Source of the DNA: Gemmataceae bacterium
GTDB taxonomy: Bacteria > Planctomycetota > Planctomycetia > Gemmatales > Gemmataceae
Assembly: GCA_019747655.1 (NCBI GenBank)
Contig: JAIEQO010001061.1
Coordinates: 1-42,322 of the forward strand
DNA: 42,322 nt
Direction of reading: 5' to 3'
Part shown: positions 8,144 to 15,347 of the stretch, one piece after another
Layout of the letters: every line of letters starts with the position of its first letter
Numbering within the stretch: position 1 is the stretch's first letter
Notes under the pieces: model-generated
What the model was told of the DNA's origin: nothing
Databases searched by the model: none
Seen by the model: only the letters and a program-made list of their open reading frames with translations
Program-made: the position numbers and the translations under genes

Positions 8144-9121
8144 ATGTCCGACCAACCGACGGCCGCCCGCACCCTGACCCTGGACAGCCGGGAGGAGGCG
8201 GTCATCCTGTTCGGGCCGCGGGACCAGTACCTGCGGGCCGTCCGGGACGCCCTCGGGGTGCGGCTGGTGGCCCGCGGCGACCTGCTCCAGATCGACGGCC
8301 CGGCCGACGCCGCCGAGCAGGCCGAGCGGGCGTTCGCCCAACTCCGGCTGGTCCTCCGCAAGCACGGCAAGCTGACCGCCGAGGACGTGCGGACGGTGAT
8401 CGAGGTGGTCCGGACCGGCGGCGGGCCGGACCGGGCGGCCGGCGGCGTGACGACCCTGGAATCCGGCCGAAACCTCCGCCCGCGGACCGACGGCCAGGGG
8501 CGGTACGTCCAGGCGATGAAGGCCCACGACCTGGTCATCTGCGTCGGCCCGGCCGGGACCGGGAAGACGTACCTGGCGGTCGGCTGGGCGGTCAGCCTCC
8601 TACGGTCGGGGGCGGTGAAGAAGATCGTTCTGGCCCGGCCGGCGATCGAGGCCGGGGAGCGGCTCGGGTTCCTGCCCGGCGACTTCGCGGCCAAGGTGAA
8701 CCCTTACCTGCGGCCGCTGTTCGACGCCCTGAACGACATCATGGACCCGGACGCCGTCCGCCGGTACATGGACAGCGACGTGATCGAGATCGCCCCGCTG
8801 GCGTACATGCGGGGGCGGACCCTTAACCAAGCCTGCATCATCATGGACGAGGGGCAGAACGCGACGGTCCCGCAGATGAAGATGTTCCTCACCCGGATGG
8901 GGAACAACTCCCGGGTGGTGGTGACCGGCGACCTGACCCAGACGGACCTGCCGAAGACGATCCCGAGCGGGCTGGCCGACGCCGTCCACCGGCTCCGGAC
9001 CGTCGAGGGGATCGCCCTCGTCTACCTGGACGAGACCGACATCGTCCGCAACCCGCTGGTGTCCCGGATCGTCAAGGCCTACGAGGACGAGGCCCCGCGG
9101 CCGAAGCGGCCGGGGGCCTGA
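8144..9121 (+). CDS. PhoH-family ATPase (YbeZ-like)
   Basis: 325 residues. An N-terminal KH-like segment (about 15-75) precedes a PhoH P-loop ATPase domain. Walker A is GPAGTGKT at 135-142 and Walker B is IIMDEGQN near 232-239; VVTGDLTQTDLP and the terminal IVKAYE are also typical. YbeZ proteins are thought to act with the endoribonuclease YbeY in rRNA maturation. No ybeY follows here: the next gene is a convergent fasciclin gene 13 bases on. It is the last gene of the uppS-cdsA-phoH run. Confidence 0.9.
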   Translation: MSDQPTAARTLTLDSREEAVILFGPRDQYLRAVRDALGVRLVARGDLLQIDGPADAAEQAERAFAQLRLVLRKHGKLTAEDVRTVIEVVRTGGGPDRAAGGVTTLESGRNLRPRTDGQGRYVQAMKAHDLVICVGPAGTGKTYLAVGWAVSLLRSGAVKKIVLARPAIEAGERLGFLPGDFAAKVNPYLRPLFDALNDIMDPDAVRRYMDSDVIEIAPLAYMRGRTLNQACIIMDEGQNATVPQMKMFLTRMGNNSRVVVTGDLTQTDLPKTIPSGLADAVHRLRTVEGIALVYLDETDIVRNPLVSRIVKAYEDEAPRPKRPGA

Positions 9122-9134
9122 CGGGTGGCGAAGC

Positions 9135-9614
9135 CTACTTGGCCGGGACGAGGACGGTGTCGATCACGTGGATGACGCCGTTCGACGCCTTGATGTCGGC
9201 CTTCGTCACCTTCGCGTCGCCGATCATCACCTTCCCGTCCTCGGCCTTGATCTCGAACCCGTTCACCTTCTTCCCGCTCATCTTCGCCGCGTCGGCGGCC
9301 GTCGCCTCCTTGCCGACGATCACGTGGGCCAGCAGCACCTTCTTCAGCAGCTCCTTGTCGGCCACGACCGCCTCCAGCTTCTCCTTGCCGAGCTTCTTGA
9401 ACGCCTCGTCGGTCGGGGCGAAGACGGTGAACGGCCCCTTCCCCTTCAGCGTCTCGACCAGCCCGGCCTCCTTCACCGCCTTGACCAGGATGGTGTGGTC
9501 CTTCGAGGCGACGGCGATGTCCACGATGTCCTTCTCGTCGTCCCGGGCCGAGGTGGCGGACCCGAACGCGACCAGCAGGGCGAGGGCGGAACCGGCGAGC
9601 AGCTTGGCCTTCAT
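9135..9614 (-). CDS. Fasciclin (FAS1) domain exported protein
   Basis: 159 residues. The ATG at 9614 is chosen because a GGAG lies 8 bases upstream and the protein then opens with a clean signal peptide (MKAKLLAGSALALLVAFGSA). One FAS1 domain follows: IVDIAVASKDHTILVKAVKEA, FTVFAPTDEAF (H1-like) and the closing NGVIHVIDTVLVP (H2-like). A GTG three codons upstream (9623) is possible but less likely. FAS1 proteins are extracellular adhesion modules; the small single-domain bacterial form is usually secreted. Partner unknown. It converges on phoH. Confidence 0.9.
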   Translation of the reverse strand: MKAKLLAGSALALLVAFGSATSARDDEKDIVDIAVASKDHTILVKAVKEAGLVETLKGKGPFTVFAPTDEAFKKLGKEKLEAVVADKELLKKVLLAHVIVGKEATAADAAKMSGKKVNGFEIKAEDGKVMIGDAKVTKADIKASNGVIHVIDTVLVPAK

Positions 9615-9680
9615 GTGCGGCACTCCGACGGGGTGTGGGCCGTGTCGCGGCCCGGGGGAGGTCCCGGACCGGCGAACGCA

Positions 9681-9711
9681 TTGATAGGTCTGGGGCGCGC
9701 GGCCGGGTCAA
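9681..9711 (-). promoter_or_regulatory. Candidate promoter of the fasciclin gene
   Basis: Minus-strand TTGACC (9706-9711) and TATCAA (9681-9686), 19 bp apart; the -10 ends 66 bases before the ATG. Spacing is long, so moderate support only. Confidence 0.4.
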
Positions 9712-9824
9712 CCGAATCCGGACTTTTTCCTTGACATTTCGCCGCGCGGCGGGTGGAAGCCGGCTGCCCGATTCCCGGTCTTCGCCGGCCGGGCCGGTGC
9801 GGATTCACCCTCCGGCCAACGGGC

Positions 9825-9854
9825 TTGGATCGGTCCGCCTCGTACCGGTAGAAT
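9825..9854 (+). promoter_or_regulatory. Predicted promoter of the UvrC-like gene
   Basis: TTGGAT (9825-9830) and TAGAAT (9849-9854) with an 18-bp spacer; the -10 ends 35 bases before the chosen ATG, which supports that start over longer frame extensions. Confidence 0.5.
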
Positions 9855-9889
9855 CGACCGTCTCCGCCCGGCCCGCCGAGACCTCGTCG

Positions 9890-11086
9890 ATGCCCCCGCG
9901 CCCCACGGACGGGCCCGCCCACCCGCGACTCTTCCCGGCCGACCCGTTCGTCGGGTTCGGGCCGAGCCTCTTCCGCGTACCCGACGAGCCCGCCATCGGC
10001 CGGGGCCTCCGCTCGAAGCGGCCGGCCCGGCTACGGCTCGGAGTCCGCGAGTACGCCCCGCGGCTACCGGGCGTGTACGGGATGCTCGACGCCAAGGGCC
10101 GGGTCGTCTACGTCGGCAAGGCCAAGAGCCTCCGCTGCCGGCTCCTGAGCTACTTCCGCGAGAACAGCCGCGACCCGAAGGCCGGGAAGATTCTCGAACA
10201 CACCCGGACGCTGGTGTGGGAGGAGGCGGCCGACGAGTTCGCGGCTCTCCTCCGCGAGCTGGAGCTGATCCAGCGACTCGGGCCGCGGTTCAACGTCCTC
10301 GGCCGGCCGGGGCTGCAGCGTTACCACTACGTCTGCGTCGGCAAGGGGCCGGCGGCCTACGCCTACGTCGCCAAGTCGCCCACCGGTAAGGAACTCGGCT
10401 GCTACGGGCCGCTGGTCGCCCGGCACCGGTCGGAGGACGCCGTCCGCCGGCTGAACGACTGGTTCAAGCTCCGGGACTGTCCGCAGACGGTGCCGCTGGC
10501 CTTCGCCGATCAGGCCGAGCTGTTCCCCGAGGACCGCGGGCCGAAGTGCCTGCGGCTGGAACTGGGCACTTGCCGGGGGCCGTGCGCTGCGGCCTGCACC
10601 CGGGCCGAGTACGCCGAAGGGGTCCGCGGCGTCAAAGCCTTCCTGTCGGGCCGGGATCGGGGCCTGCTCGGGATGATCCGGGAGCAGATGGCGGCGGCCG
10701 CAGCCAACTTCGAGTTCGAGCGGGCGACCGCCCTGCGGGACCGGTTGCAGTCGCTCGAATGGCTCGACGACCGGCTGGCCCTGCTCCGCCGGGCCCGCGA
10801 CCGGAACTCGTTCGTCTACCCCCTGGCCGGTCACACCGGGGCCGAGCGGTGGTATCTGATCCATCGCGGGCAGGTCCGGGCGGTGATGCCGGCCCCGCAA
10901 ACCCCGGCCGACTTCGACCGGGCCGCGGCCCTCATCCGGGCCACCTTCACCGACACCCCGGCCCCGCTGCTGCTCACCGGCGGGGCGGTCGATAGCGTTC
11001 TGCTGGTAGCCGCGTGGTTCCGAAAGAACCCGACCGAGAAGGCCCGGTTGCTGACGAAGGTAGCGGCGCTGGGGCAGGTGTCGTAG
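9890..11086 (+). CDS. GIY-YIG nuclease related to the UvrC N-terminal half (Cho-like)
   Basis: 398 residues from the ATG at 9890. The GIY-YIG domain has GVY at 61-63, YVG at 74-76, the catalytic-type Arg in SLRCRLLSYF, and Glu/Asn in ELELIQRLGPRFN. A cysteine group C-x7-C-x3-C-x3-C (near residues 220-235) resembles the Fe-S ligand region of UvrC. A UVR-like helical motif (NFEFERATALRDRLQSLE, near 270-290) follows. The C-terminal RNase H-like endonuclease and helix-hairpin-helix domains of full UvrC (about 600 residues) are missing. So this is a 3'-incision-only, Cho-like DNA repair nuclease by inference. A complete uvrC should exist elsewhere in the genome. Confidence 0.82.
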   Translation: MPPRPTDGPAHPRLFPADPFVGFGPSLFRVPDEPAIGRGLRSKRPARLRLGVREYAPRLPGVYGMLDAKGRVVYVGKAKSLRCRLLSYFRENSRDPKAGKILEHTRTLVWEEAADEFAALLRELELIQRLGPRFNVLGRPGLQRYHYVCVGKGPAAYAYVAKSPTGKELGCYGPLVARHRSEDAVRRLNDWFKLRDCPQTVPLAFADQAELFPEDRGPKCLRLELGTCRGPCAAACTRAEYAEGVRGVKAFLSGRDRGLLGMIREQMAAAAANFEFERATALRDRLQSLEWLDDRLALLRRARDRNSFVYPLAGHTGAERWYLIHRGQVRAVMPAPQTPADFDRAAALIRATFTDTPAPLLLTGGAVDSVLLVAAWFRKNPTEKARLLTKVAALGQVS

Positions 11087-11094
11087 GGCCGGAC

Positions 11095-11517
11095 CTACTG
11101 GGTGTACGCGGCCGGGACGTACTGCCAGCCGTAGACGGCGACGATCATGCACCCGGCGACGACCGCCGACAGCCCCCCCACCATGATGGCGAACACCGCG
11201 GGTAGACTGCCCGAGTACCGCCGTGGGTTGGCGTCGATCCGCCGCATGGCGTCGCCGCCGAGCAGGGCGGCCGTGATGCCAAGTGCGAACGGCACGAAGT
11301 AGGACCCGACCTGGACCCACACCCGCTTGGCCTTCGACTCCCGGAGGGCCTCCAGCCCGGGCTCCCCGCGGGCCACGTTCAGCCGGCTGCCGGGCAGGTG
11401 CGACTCCGACAGGAACGATCCGTACAAGGCCAGCCCGGCGGCCACGGCGGCCGTCATCAGCGCCGCCACCGCCACCGGATGCACCGGCCCCCGTCGGTTC
11501 GCCGCTTCCGGGCCCAT
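11095..11517 (-). CDS. Hypothetical membrane protein, three predicted spans
   Basis: 140 residues from the ATG at 11517, chosen because GGAGG sits 6 bases upstream. I do not recognise the family. Hydrophobic segments lie at about 15-35, 70-90 and 105-130, separated by a loop with LPGSRLNVARGEPGLEALRESKAKR. The short N-terminus and polar loops give no catalytic motif. It converges on the UvrC-like gene with an 8-base gap. Base composition is like its neighbours. Confidence 0.6.
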   Translation of the reverse strand: MGPEAANRRGPVHPVAVAALMTAAVAAGLALYGSFLSESHLPGSRLNVARGEPGLEALRESKAKRVWVQVGSYFVPFALGITAALLGGDAMRRIDANPRRYSGSLPAVFAIMVGGLSAVVAGCMIVAVYGWQYVPAAYTQ

Positions 11518-11945
11518 CGCCGCCCTCCGTTCGGGGCCGGGGTGGTGTACCCCCCTCCCCCTCTTTTTCACCCCACCACCGCTTACCCACCGGAACCGTT
11601 ACTCGACAAGGGTTTACGTCTGGTTTTCCGCGACCGTGACCACGACCATACGGCAACGGCCGATCAGTTCTTCTGACCCAACCTGTTGCCCCTACATGTC
11701 TTCCGGTTTACCCCGGCCGTTGCCGTACCCGGCTACGGTCGCCACAACCCACCCGGCGGCCGGACAAACCCGATCGCCAGTGGATGAGCATATCATAATG
11801 TACATCCGTTCTCAATCCTCGTAGTTGACATTTCGTCTTCGGCCTTCGTCCCGAGAGTTTACGGCCGGGGCTTCCCCTTGACCGGCCGGGGACGGCCGAG
11901 TTACTTTCCTCGGCTTGCTCCATTCCCGCGGCCACGGAGGGCCGG
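11518..11945. other. Divergent intergenic region, 428 bases
   Basis: No gene is supported. An inverted pair around 11652-11661 and 11715-11724 (GGCAACGGCC and its complement) is the only symmetry seen. An AT-rich patch lies near 11780-11830. A weak promoter for the downstream epimerase could be TTGACC (11878-11883) with TTACTT (11901-11906), 17 bp apart. GGAGG at 11936-11940 is the ribosome binding site for the gene starting at 11946. Confidence 0.45.
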
Positions 11946-12836
11946 ATGACGCACGAGCCTTCCCCGTGGGCCGGCCGGCGGGTGCTGGTGACGGGCTGTA
12001 CCGGGTTCCTCGGGTCGGCGGTCACCGGCGAGCTGCTGGCGGCCGGGGCCGGGGTGGTCGGGCTGGTCCGCGACCGAGCGGCGGCTGAGCGGTTCGCCCG
12101 CCACGCGGTGACTGGCCGGGTGTGGGCGATCCACGGCCGGGCCGAGGACCTCTTCCGCATCCACTCGGCGTTGGCCGTTCACGAGGTCGGGGCCGTCTTC
12201 CACCTGGCGGCGACCAACCCCCACCGACCCGACCCGGGGGCCGCGGCGGTGGTCGAGGCGGTCCGCCGGTACGACCCGCGGACACCGGTGGTGATCGCGC
12301 GTCTTGAACTGGCGAGCGGGGGGCGTCAGCCCCCTGATGGTCGGACGCATCAGGGGGCTGACGCCCCCCGCTCGCCAATACCCGTGGGGGTAGCCCGGTT
12401 CGGCGAGTTGTTCGGCCCCGGCGACCGCAAGACCTTCCCGATCGTCTCGGCGACCGTCCTCGGCCTGCTCGCCGGCAATCCGACCCCGCCCTCAGCCGGC
12501 GACACGCCCCGCGACTTCGTTCACGTCACGGACGCGGCCCGGGCCTGCCTGTTGCTCGCCGAGCACTTGATGGTGCGGCCCGACGCGCAGCGGAAAGACG
12601 TGACCTTCCGGTCGGGCTGGGTGTTCACCGACCGGGCGATGGCGGCGGCGGTCCGGGAGGCGTTCGCCGGCCGAGCGGTGCCGCCGACCGGCCCGTCCCC
12701 GGCGAACCCGCTCGGCTGGTCGCCGGCGACCACCTTCGCCGACGCCCTGGCTGAGACGGCCGCCTGGTACCGGAAGTCGGCCGGTCCGCGGCTCGCCGAG
12801 CCGGCCCCGGCCGACGCCCCCCGCCGGGCCGCTTAG
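11946..12836 (+). CDS. NAD-dependent epimerase/dehydratase, catalytic segment replaced by a palindrome (probably non-functional)
   Basis: 296 residues. An extended short-chain dehydrogenase: VLVTGCTGFLGS (14-25) is the NAD-binding glycine motif, VFHLAATNP follows at the end of strand 4, and the C-terminal half VARFGELFGPGDRKTF ... PRDFVHVTDAARACLLLAEHL is intact and resembles sugar-nucleotide dehydratases. Between them, where the (S/T)SDKxYG and catalytic YxxxK should be, the ORF instead reads about 22 codons of an inverted repeat (12311-12376). There is no YxxxK. The loop after VFHLAA is also short. The frame is kept because the palindrome is 66 bases. I infer a former sugar-nucleotide dehydratase/epimerase that has lost catalysis. 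The ORF itself is open, so a translated remnant or a binding-only role is possible. Confidence 0.75.
   Translation: MTHEPSPWAGRRVLVTGCTGFLGSAVTGELLAAGAGVVGLVRDRAAAERFARHAVTGRVWAIHGRAEDLFRIHSALAVHEVGAVFHLAATNPHRPDPGAAAVVEAVRRYDPRTPVVIARLELASGGRQPPDGRTHQGADAPRSPIPVGVARFGELFGPGDRKTFPIVSATVLGLLAGNPTPPSAGDTPRDFVHVTDAARACLLLAEHLMVRPDAQRKDVTFRSGWVFTDRAMAAAVREAFAGRAVPPTGPSPANPLGWSPATTFADALAETAAWYRKSAGPRLAEPAPADAPRRAA
12310..12377. repeat. Perfect 30-bp inverted repeat inside the epimerase ORF
   Basis: Arms 12310-12339 and 12348-12377 are exactly complementary around an 8-base loop. The same palindrome family, with one changed base per half-stem, begins again at 42273 and runs off the window. Copies read in either direction in this frame stay open. 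Confidence 0.9.
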
Positions 12837-13588
12837 GAGCCCATGTGCGGGTAGATTAGGTTCTTCTCTGGGAAGTAGAGTAACCGCTCGATCCACAGGT
12901 CGGACAGGTCGTGACCCCAGATGCCGTACCGCTCGGGCTGCTCATAAATGCGGGCGTACTGGTCGGCGAAGGCGGAGCAGATGTCCCAGATCGACCACGG
13001 CTCCGCACCGACCTCGATCGCGAACAGGCACGGCCGCTCCAGAGGGTAGTCGATGAGCCCGCGGACTGTGGCGGGAAGTCCCTCGTCTTCCATCGCGATC
13101 CCGTCGCCCGCCCGGATGTCCCCGGCCTCGTCCTGGGTCAGTCGCTCGCCGTCGCGGACGATGACGGTGCGGCCGCCGAAGAACCCCCCGACCCGCCGGC
13201 GGGCCACCTCGAACGCCGGGAAGTCCTGCATCATTTCGCGGGCCGACCCCTCCTCCGTTTCGGCGTACTCCACCAGTTCCGCCGCCTCGGCGTCGGCCTC
13301 CTCCGTCCCGGCAGCGGCGGGTTCGACCGCCCCGCCCCAGCCGTTCTCGGGGCGGTTCAGCGGGAGCGGCCCGGCCTGCCGGTTCAGGAACTCGACCAGC
13401 GGCCCCCGATTCGGGCCGGCGGTGTCGGCCAGCCGGGCGATCCGCACGGCAAGCGGGTCGTCGCCGTCGTCGGGCCGTGGAAGCCCCAGCGCCCGATACG
13501 CCCCGGCGAGGGCTTCCTCCGGGTCGTTCCCGGAGCGGATGAGTTGTGCCGCGTGTACGGCCACCGTCAGTACGTCCACAGGGTCCAT
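12833..13588 (-). CDS. Hypothetical protein, unrecognised
   Basis: 251 residues from the ATG at 13588; a longer open frame to 13885 runs into the divergent MmgE gene and is rejected. I do not recognise the family. The N-terminal 70 residues look helical (DVLTVAVHAAQLIRSGNDPEEALAGAYRALG). A Glu/Ala-rich linker lies near 105-135. The C-terminal half is compact with many aromatics (EPWSIWDICSAFADQYARIYEQPERYGIWGHDL). No signal peptide or membrane span, so cytoplasmic. Minus-strand TTGCAG (13662-13667) and TACGGT (13639-13644), 17 bp apart, could be its promoter. Its stop overlaps that of the epimerase by three bases. Confidence 0.6.
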   Translation of the reverse strand: MDPVDVLTVAVHAAQLIRSGNDPEEALAGAYRALGLPRPDDGDDPLAVRIARLADTAGPNRGPLVEFLNRQAGPLPLNRPENGWGGAVEPAAAGTEEADAEAAELVEYAETEEGSAREMMQDFPAFEVARRRVGGFFGGRTVIVRDGERLTQDEAGDIRAGDGIAMEDEGLPATVRGLIDYPLERPCLFAIEVGAEPWSIWDICSAFADQYARIYEQPERYGIWGHDLSDLWIERLLYFPEKNLIYPHMGS

Positions 13589-13638
13589 CGGCGCCTGCCA
13601 GTTTGGGGGGCGGGCCGGCTGGCGGCCCGCTGGGGCCA

Positions 13639-13667
13639 ACCGTACCCGACGGCGGTGCCGACTGCAA
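13639..13667 (-). promoter_or_regulatory. Candidate promoter of the 12833-13588 gene
   Basis: Minus-strand TTGCAG and TACGGT hexamers with a 17-bp spacer, 50 bases before the ATG. The -10 is a modest match. Confidence 0.35.
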
Positions 13668-13751
13668 GCGTGTGCCCGGCCGCCGGCGGCAGCCCGCCTC
13701 CCGGCCCCGTAGAACATCACCTGACCGTTCATCCGCCTTCGGGGACCGCAG

Positions 13752-15131
13752 ATGGCCGCTCCGCCGCTCGCCGCCCGCCTCGCCCGGTACGCCGCCGGGC
13801 TCTCCTTCGACAAGCTCACCCCCGAGGCCGTCCACGAGGCCAAGCGGCGGTTCATCGACTCGTTCGCCACCGCCGTTGGGGCCATGTCGGCCGACGCCTA
13901 CGCCGTCGCCAAACGCTGCGCCCTCCGGGTCAGCGGCAACCCCGGGGCATCCATCCTCGGCGGCGGCCGCAGCAGCCCCGAGTGGGCGACGTTCGTCAAC
14001 GGCCTGCTCATCCGCTACCTCGACTTCAACGACACGTACCTGTCGAAGGAACCCGCCCACCCGAGCGACAACCTCGCCGCCGTCCTCGCCGCCGGCGAAG
14101 CGAGCGGGAGCGCCGGCCGCGACCTCATCACCGCCGCCGTCCTGGCCTACGAGGTCCAGTGCCGGTTCTGCGACGCCGCCAGCCTCCGGGCCCACGGCGT
14201 CGACCACGTCACCTACGGGGCCATCTCGTCGTGCCTGGCGGCCGGCAAGCTGATGGGCCTGACCGAGGACAAGCTCGTCCACGCCGTCGGCATCGCCGGG
14301 GTGTGCAACGTCGCCCTCCGGCAGACCCGCAGCGGCGAGTTGAGCGAGTGGAAGGGGTGCGCGTTCGCCAACGCGGCCCGCAACGGCGTGTTCGCCGCGA
14401 CCCTGGCCGGGGAGGGGCTGAGCGGCCCGGCCCCGATCTTCGAGGGCGACCTCGGGTTCTTCCAACTGGTCACCCGGACGCCGTTCGACCCGGCCCCGTT
14501 CGGCGGCGAGTTCGGCAACACCGACGGCTACATGATTAACAAGACCTACATCAAGTTCTGGCCGGCCGAATACCACTCGCAGAGCGCCATCGACGCCGCC
14601 CTGACGCTCCGCAAGGAGCTGAACGGCGACGTGTCGCAGGTGAAGGGCATCGACATCGACACGTTCGAGGCGTGTTACAACATCATCGGCAAGTACCCGG
14701 AGGCGTGGGCCCCGAAGACCCGCGAGACGGCCGACCACAGCCTGCCGTACTGCACGGCCGCGGCCCTGATGGACGGGGACGTGTACCTGCCGACGTTCGA
14801 CGAGGGGCGGTTCACCGACGCGGCGTTGCTCGACCTGACCGCGAAGGTGCAGGTGCATCTGGACAACGCCCTGTCGCAGCGTTACCCGAAGGGCATCCCG
14901 AACCGGATCACGGTCACGCTGGCCGACGGCCGGAAGCTGGTGAAGGAGGTCGAGTTCCCCCGCGGCCACGCCGGCAACCCGATGACGGATCAGGAGGTCG
15001 AGGCGAAGTTCCGGCTGGCGGTCGAGCCGCGGTACGGGAAGGACCGGGCGAGCCAGGTGCTGGCCCGGTGCTGGGACCTGGAGAACCTGACGAGCGCGAC
15101 CGACCTGATCGGGCTGTTCGACCCGGCTTGA
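13752..15131 (+). CDS. MmgE/PrpD family protein (2-methylcitrate dehydratase-like)
   Basis: 459 residues, a full-length MmgE/PrpD protein. The helical domain begins LARYAAGLSFDKLTPEAVHEAKRR. FVNGLLIRYLDFNDTYLSKEPAHPSDNL near 80-115 and HGVDHVTYGAISSCLAAGKL near 140-160 are characteristic. GYMINKTYIKFWPAEYHSQSAI near 260-285 marks the second domain, and SLPYCTAAALMDGD follows. Relatives dehydrate 2-methylcitrate in propionate breakdown or act on related acids such as itaconate/aconitate-type substrates. No prpB or prpC is nearby, so the substrate is not set. No signal peptide. It is followed at once by a 190-bp palindromic repeat. Confidence 0.88.
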   Translation: MAAPPLAARLARYAAGLSFDKLTPEAVHEAKRRFIDSFATAVGAMSADAYAVAKRCALRVSGNPGASILGGGRSSPEWATFVNGLLIRYLDFNDTYLSKEPAHPSDNLAAVLAAGEASGSAGRDLITAAVLAYEVQCRFCDAASLRAHGVDHVTYGAISSCLAAGKLMGLTEDKLVHAVGIAGVCNVALRQTRSGELSEWKGCAFANAARNGVFAATLAGEGLSGPAPIFEGDLGFFQLVTRTPFDPAPFGGEFGNTDGYMINKTYIKFWPAEYHSQSAIDAALTLRKELNGDVSQVKGIDIDTFEACYNIIGKYPEAWAPKTRETADHSLPYCTAAALMDGDVYLPTFDEGRFTDAALLDLTAKVQVHLDNALSQRYPKGIPNRITVTLADGRKLVKEVEFPRGHAGNPMTDQEVEAKFRLAVEPRYGKDRASQVLARCWDLENLTSATDLIGLFDPA

Positions 15132-15136
15132 TCCTC

Positions 15137-15326
15137 GCCGCCCCGAAGGGGCGTCCGGGAATAGCCCGGGGTGAAACCCCGGGTACACGGCCACCACGGA
15201 CCCGGAGCCCCGATGGGGCGACCCGCCGGCGGGTGAGGATCGCCCCTTCGGGGCTCGGCATTCTTTCGTCGCCATCCACCCGGGGCTGGCGCCCCGGGCT
15301 ATTCCCGGACGCCCCTTCGGGGCGAC
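15137..15326. repeat. 190-bp compound palindrome, copy 1
   Basis: The outer arms (about 30 bases each, beginning GCCCCGAAGGGGCGTCCGGG) are complementary, and an inner pair around 15200-15275 again ends in GCCCCGAAGGGGC-like hairpins. A second copy of the same unit lies at 37270-37462. Both copies fill the gap between convergent genes, just past a stop codon. Confidence 0.85.
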
Positions 15327-15347
15327 AGGAAGCACGGCCGCGGTGGC

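Noticed and set aside
11825-11830. TTGACA as promoter for the epimerase gene
   Set aside because: No acceptable -10 lies 16-19 bases downstream. The same holds for TTGACA at 9731-9736.
12942-15335. 797-codon minus-strand open frame across the MmgE/PrpD gene
   Set aside because: It is the antisense shadow of a clear plus-strand gene; the translation is low-complexity Arg/Gly/Pro-rich.
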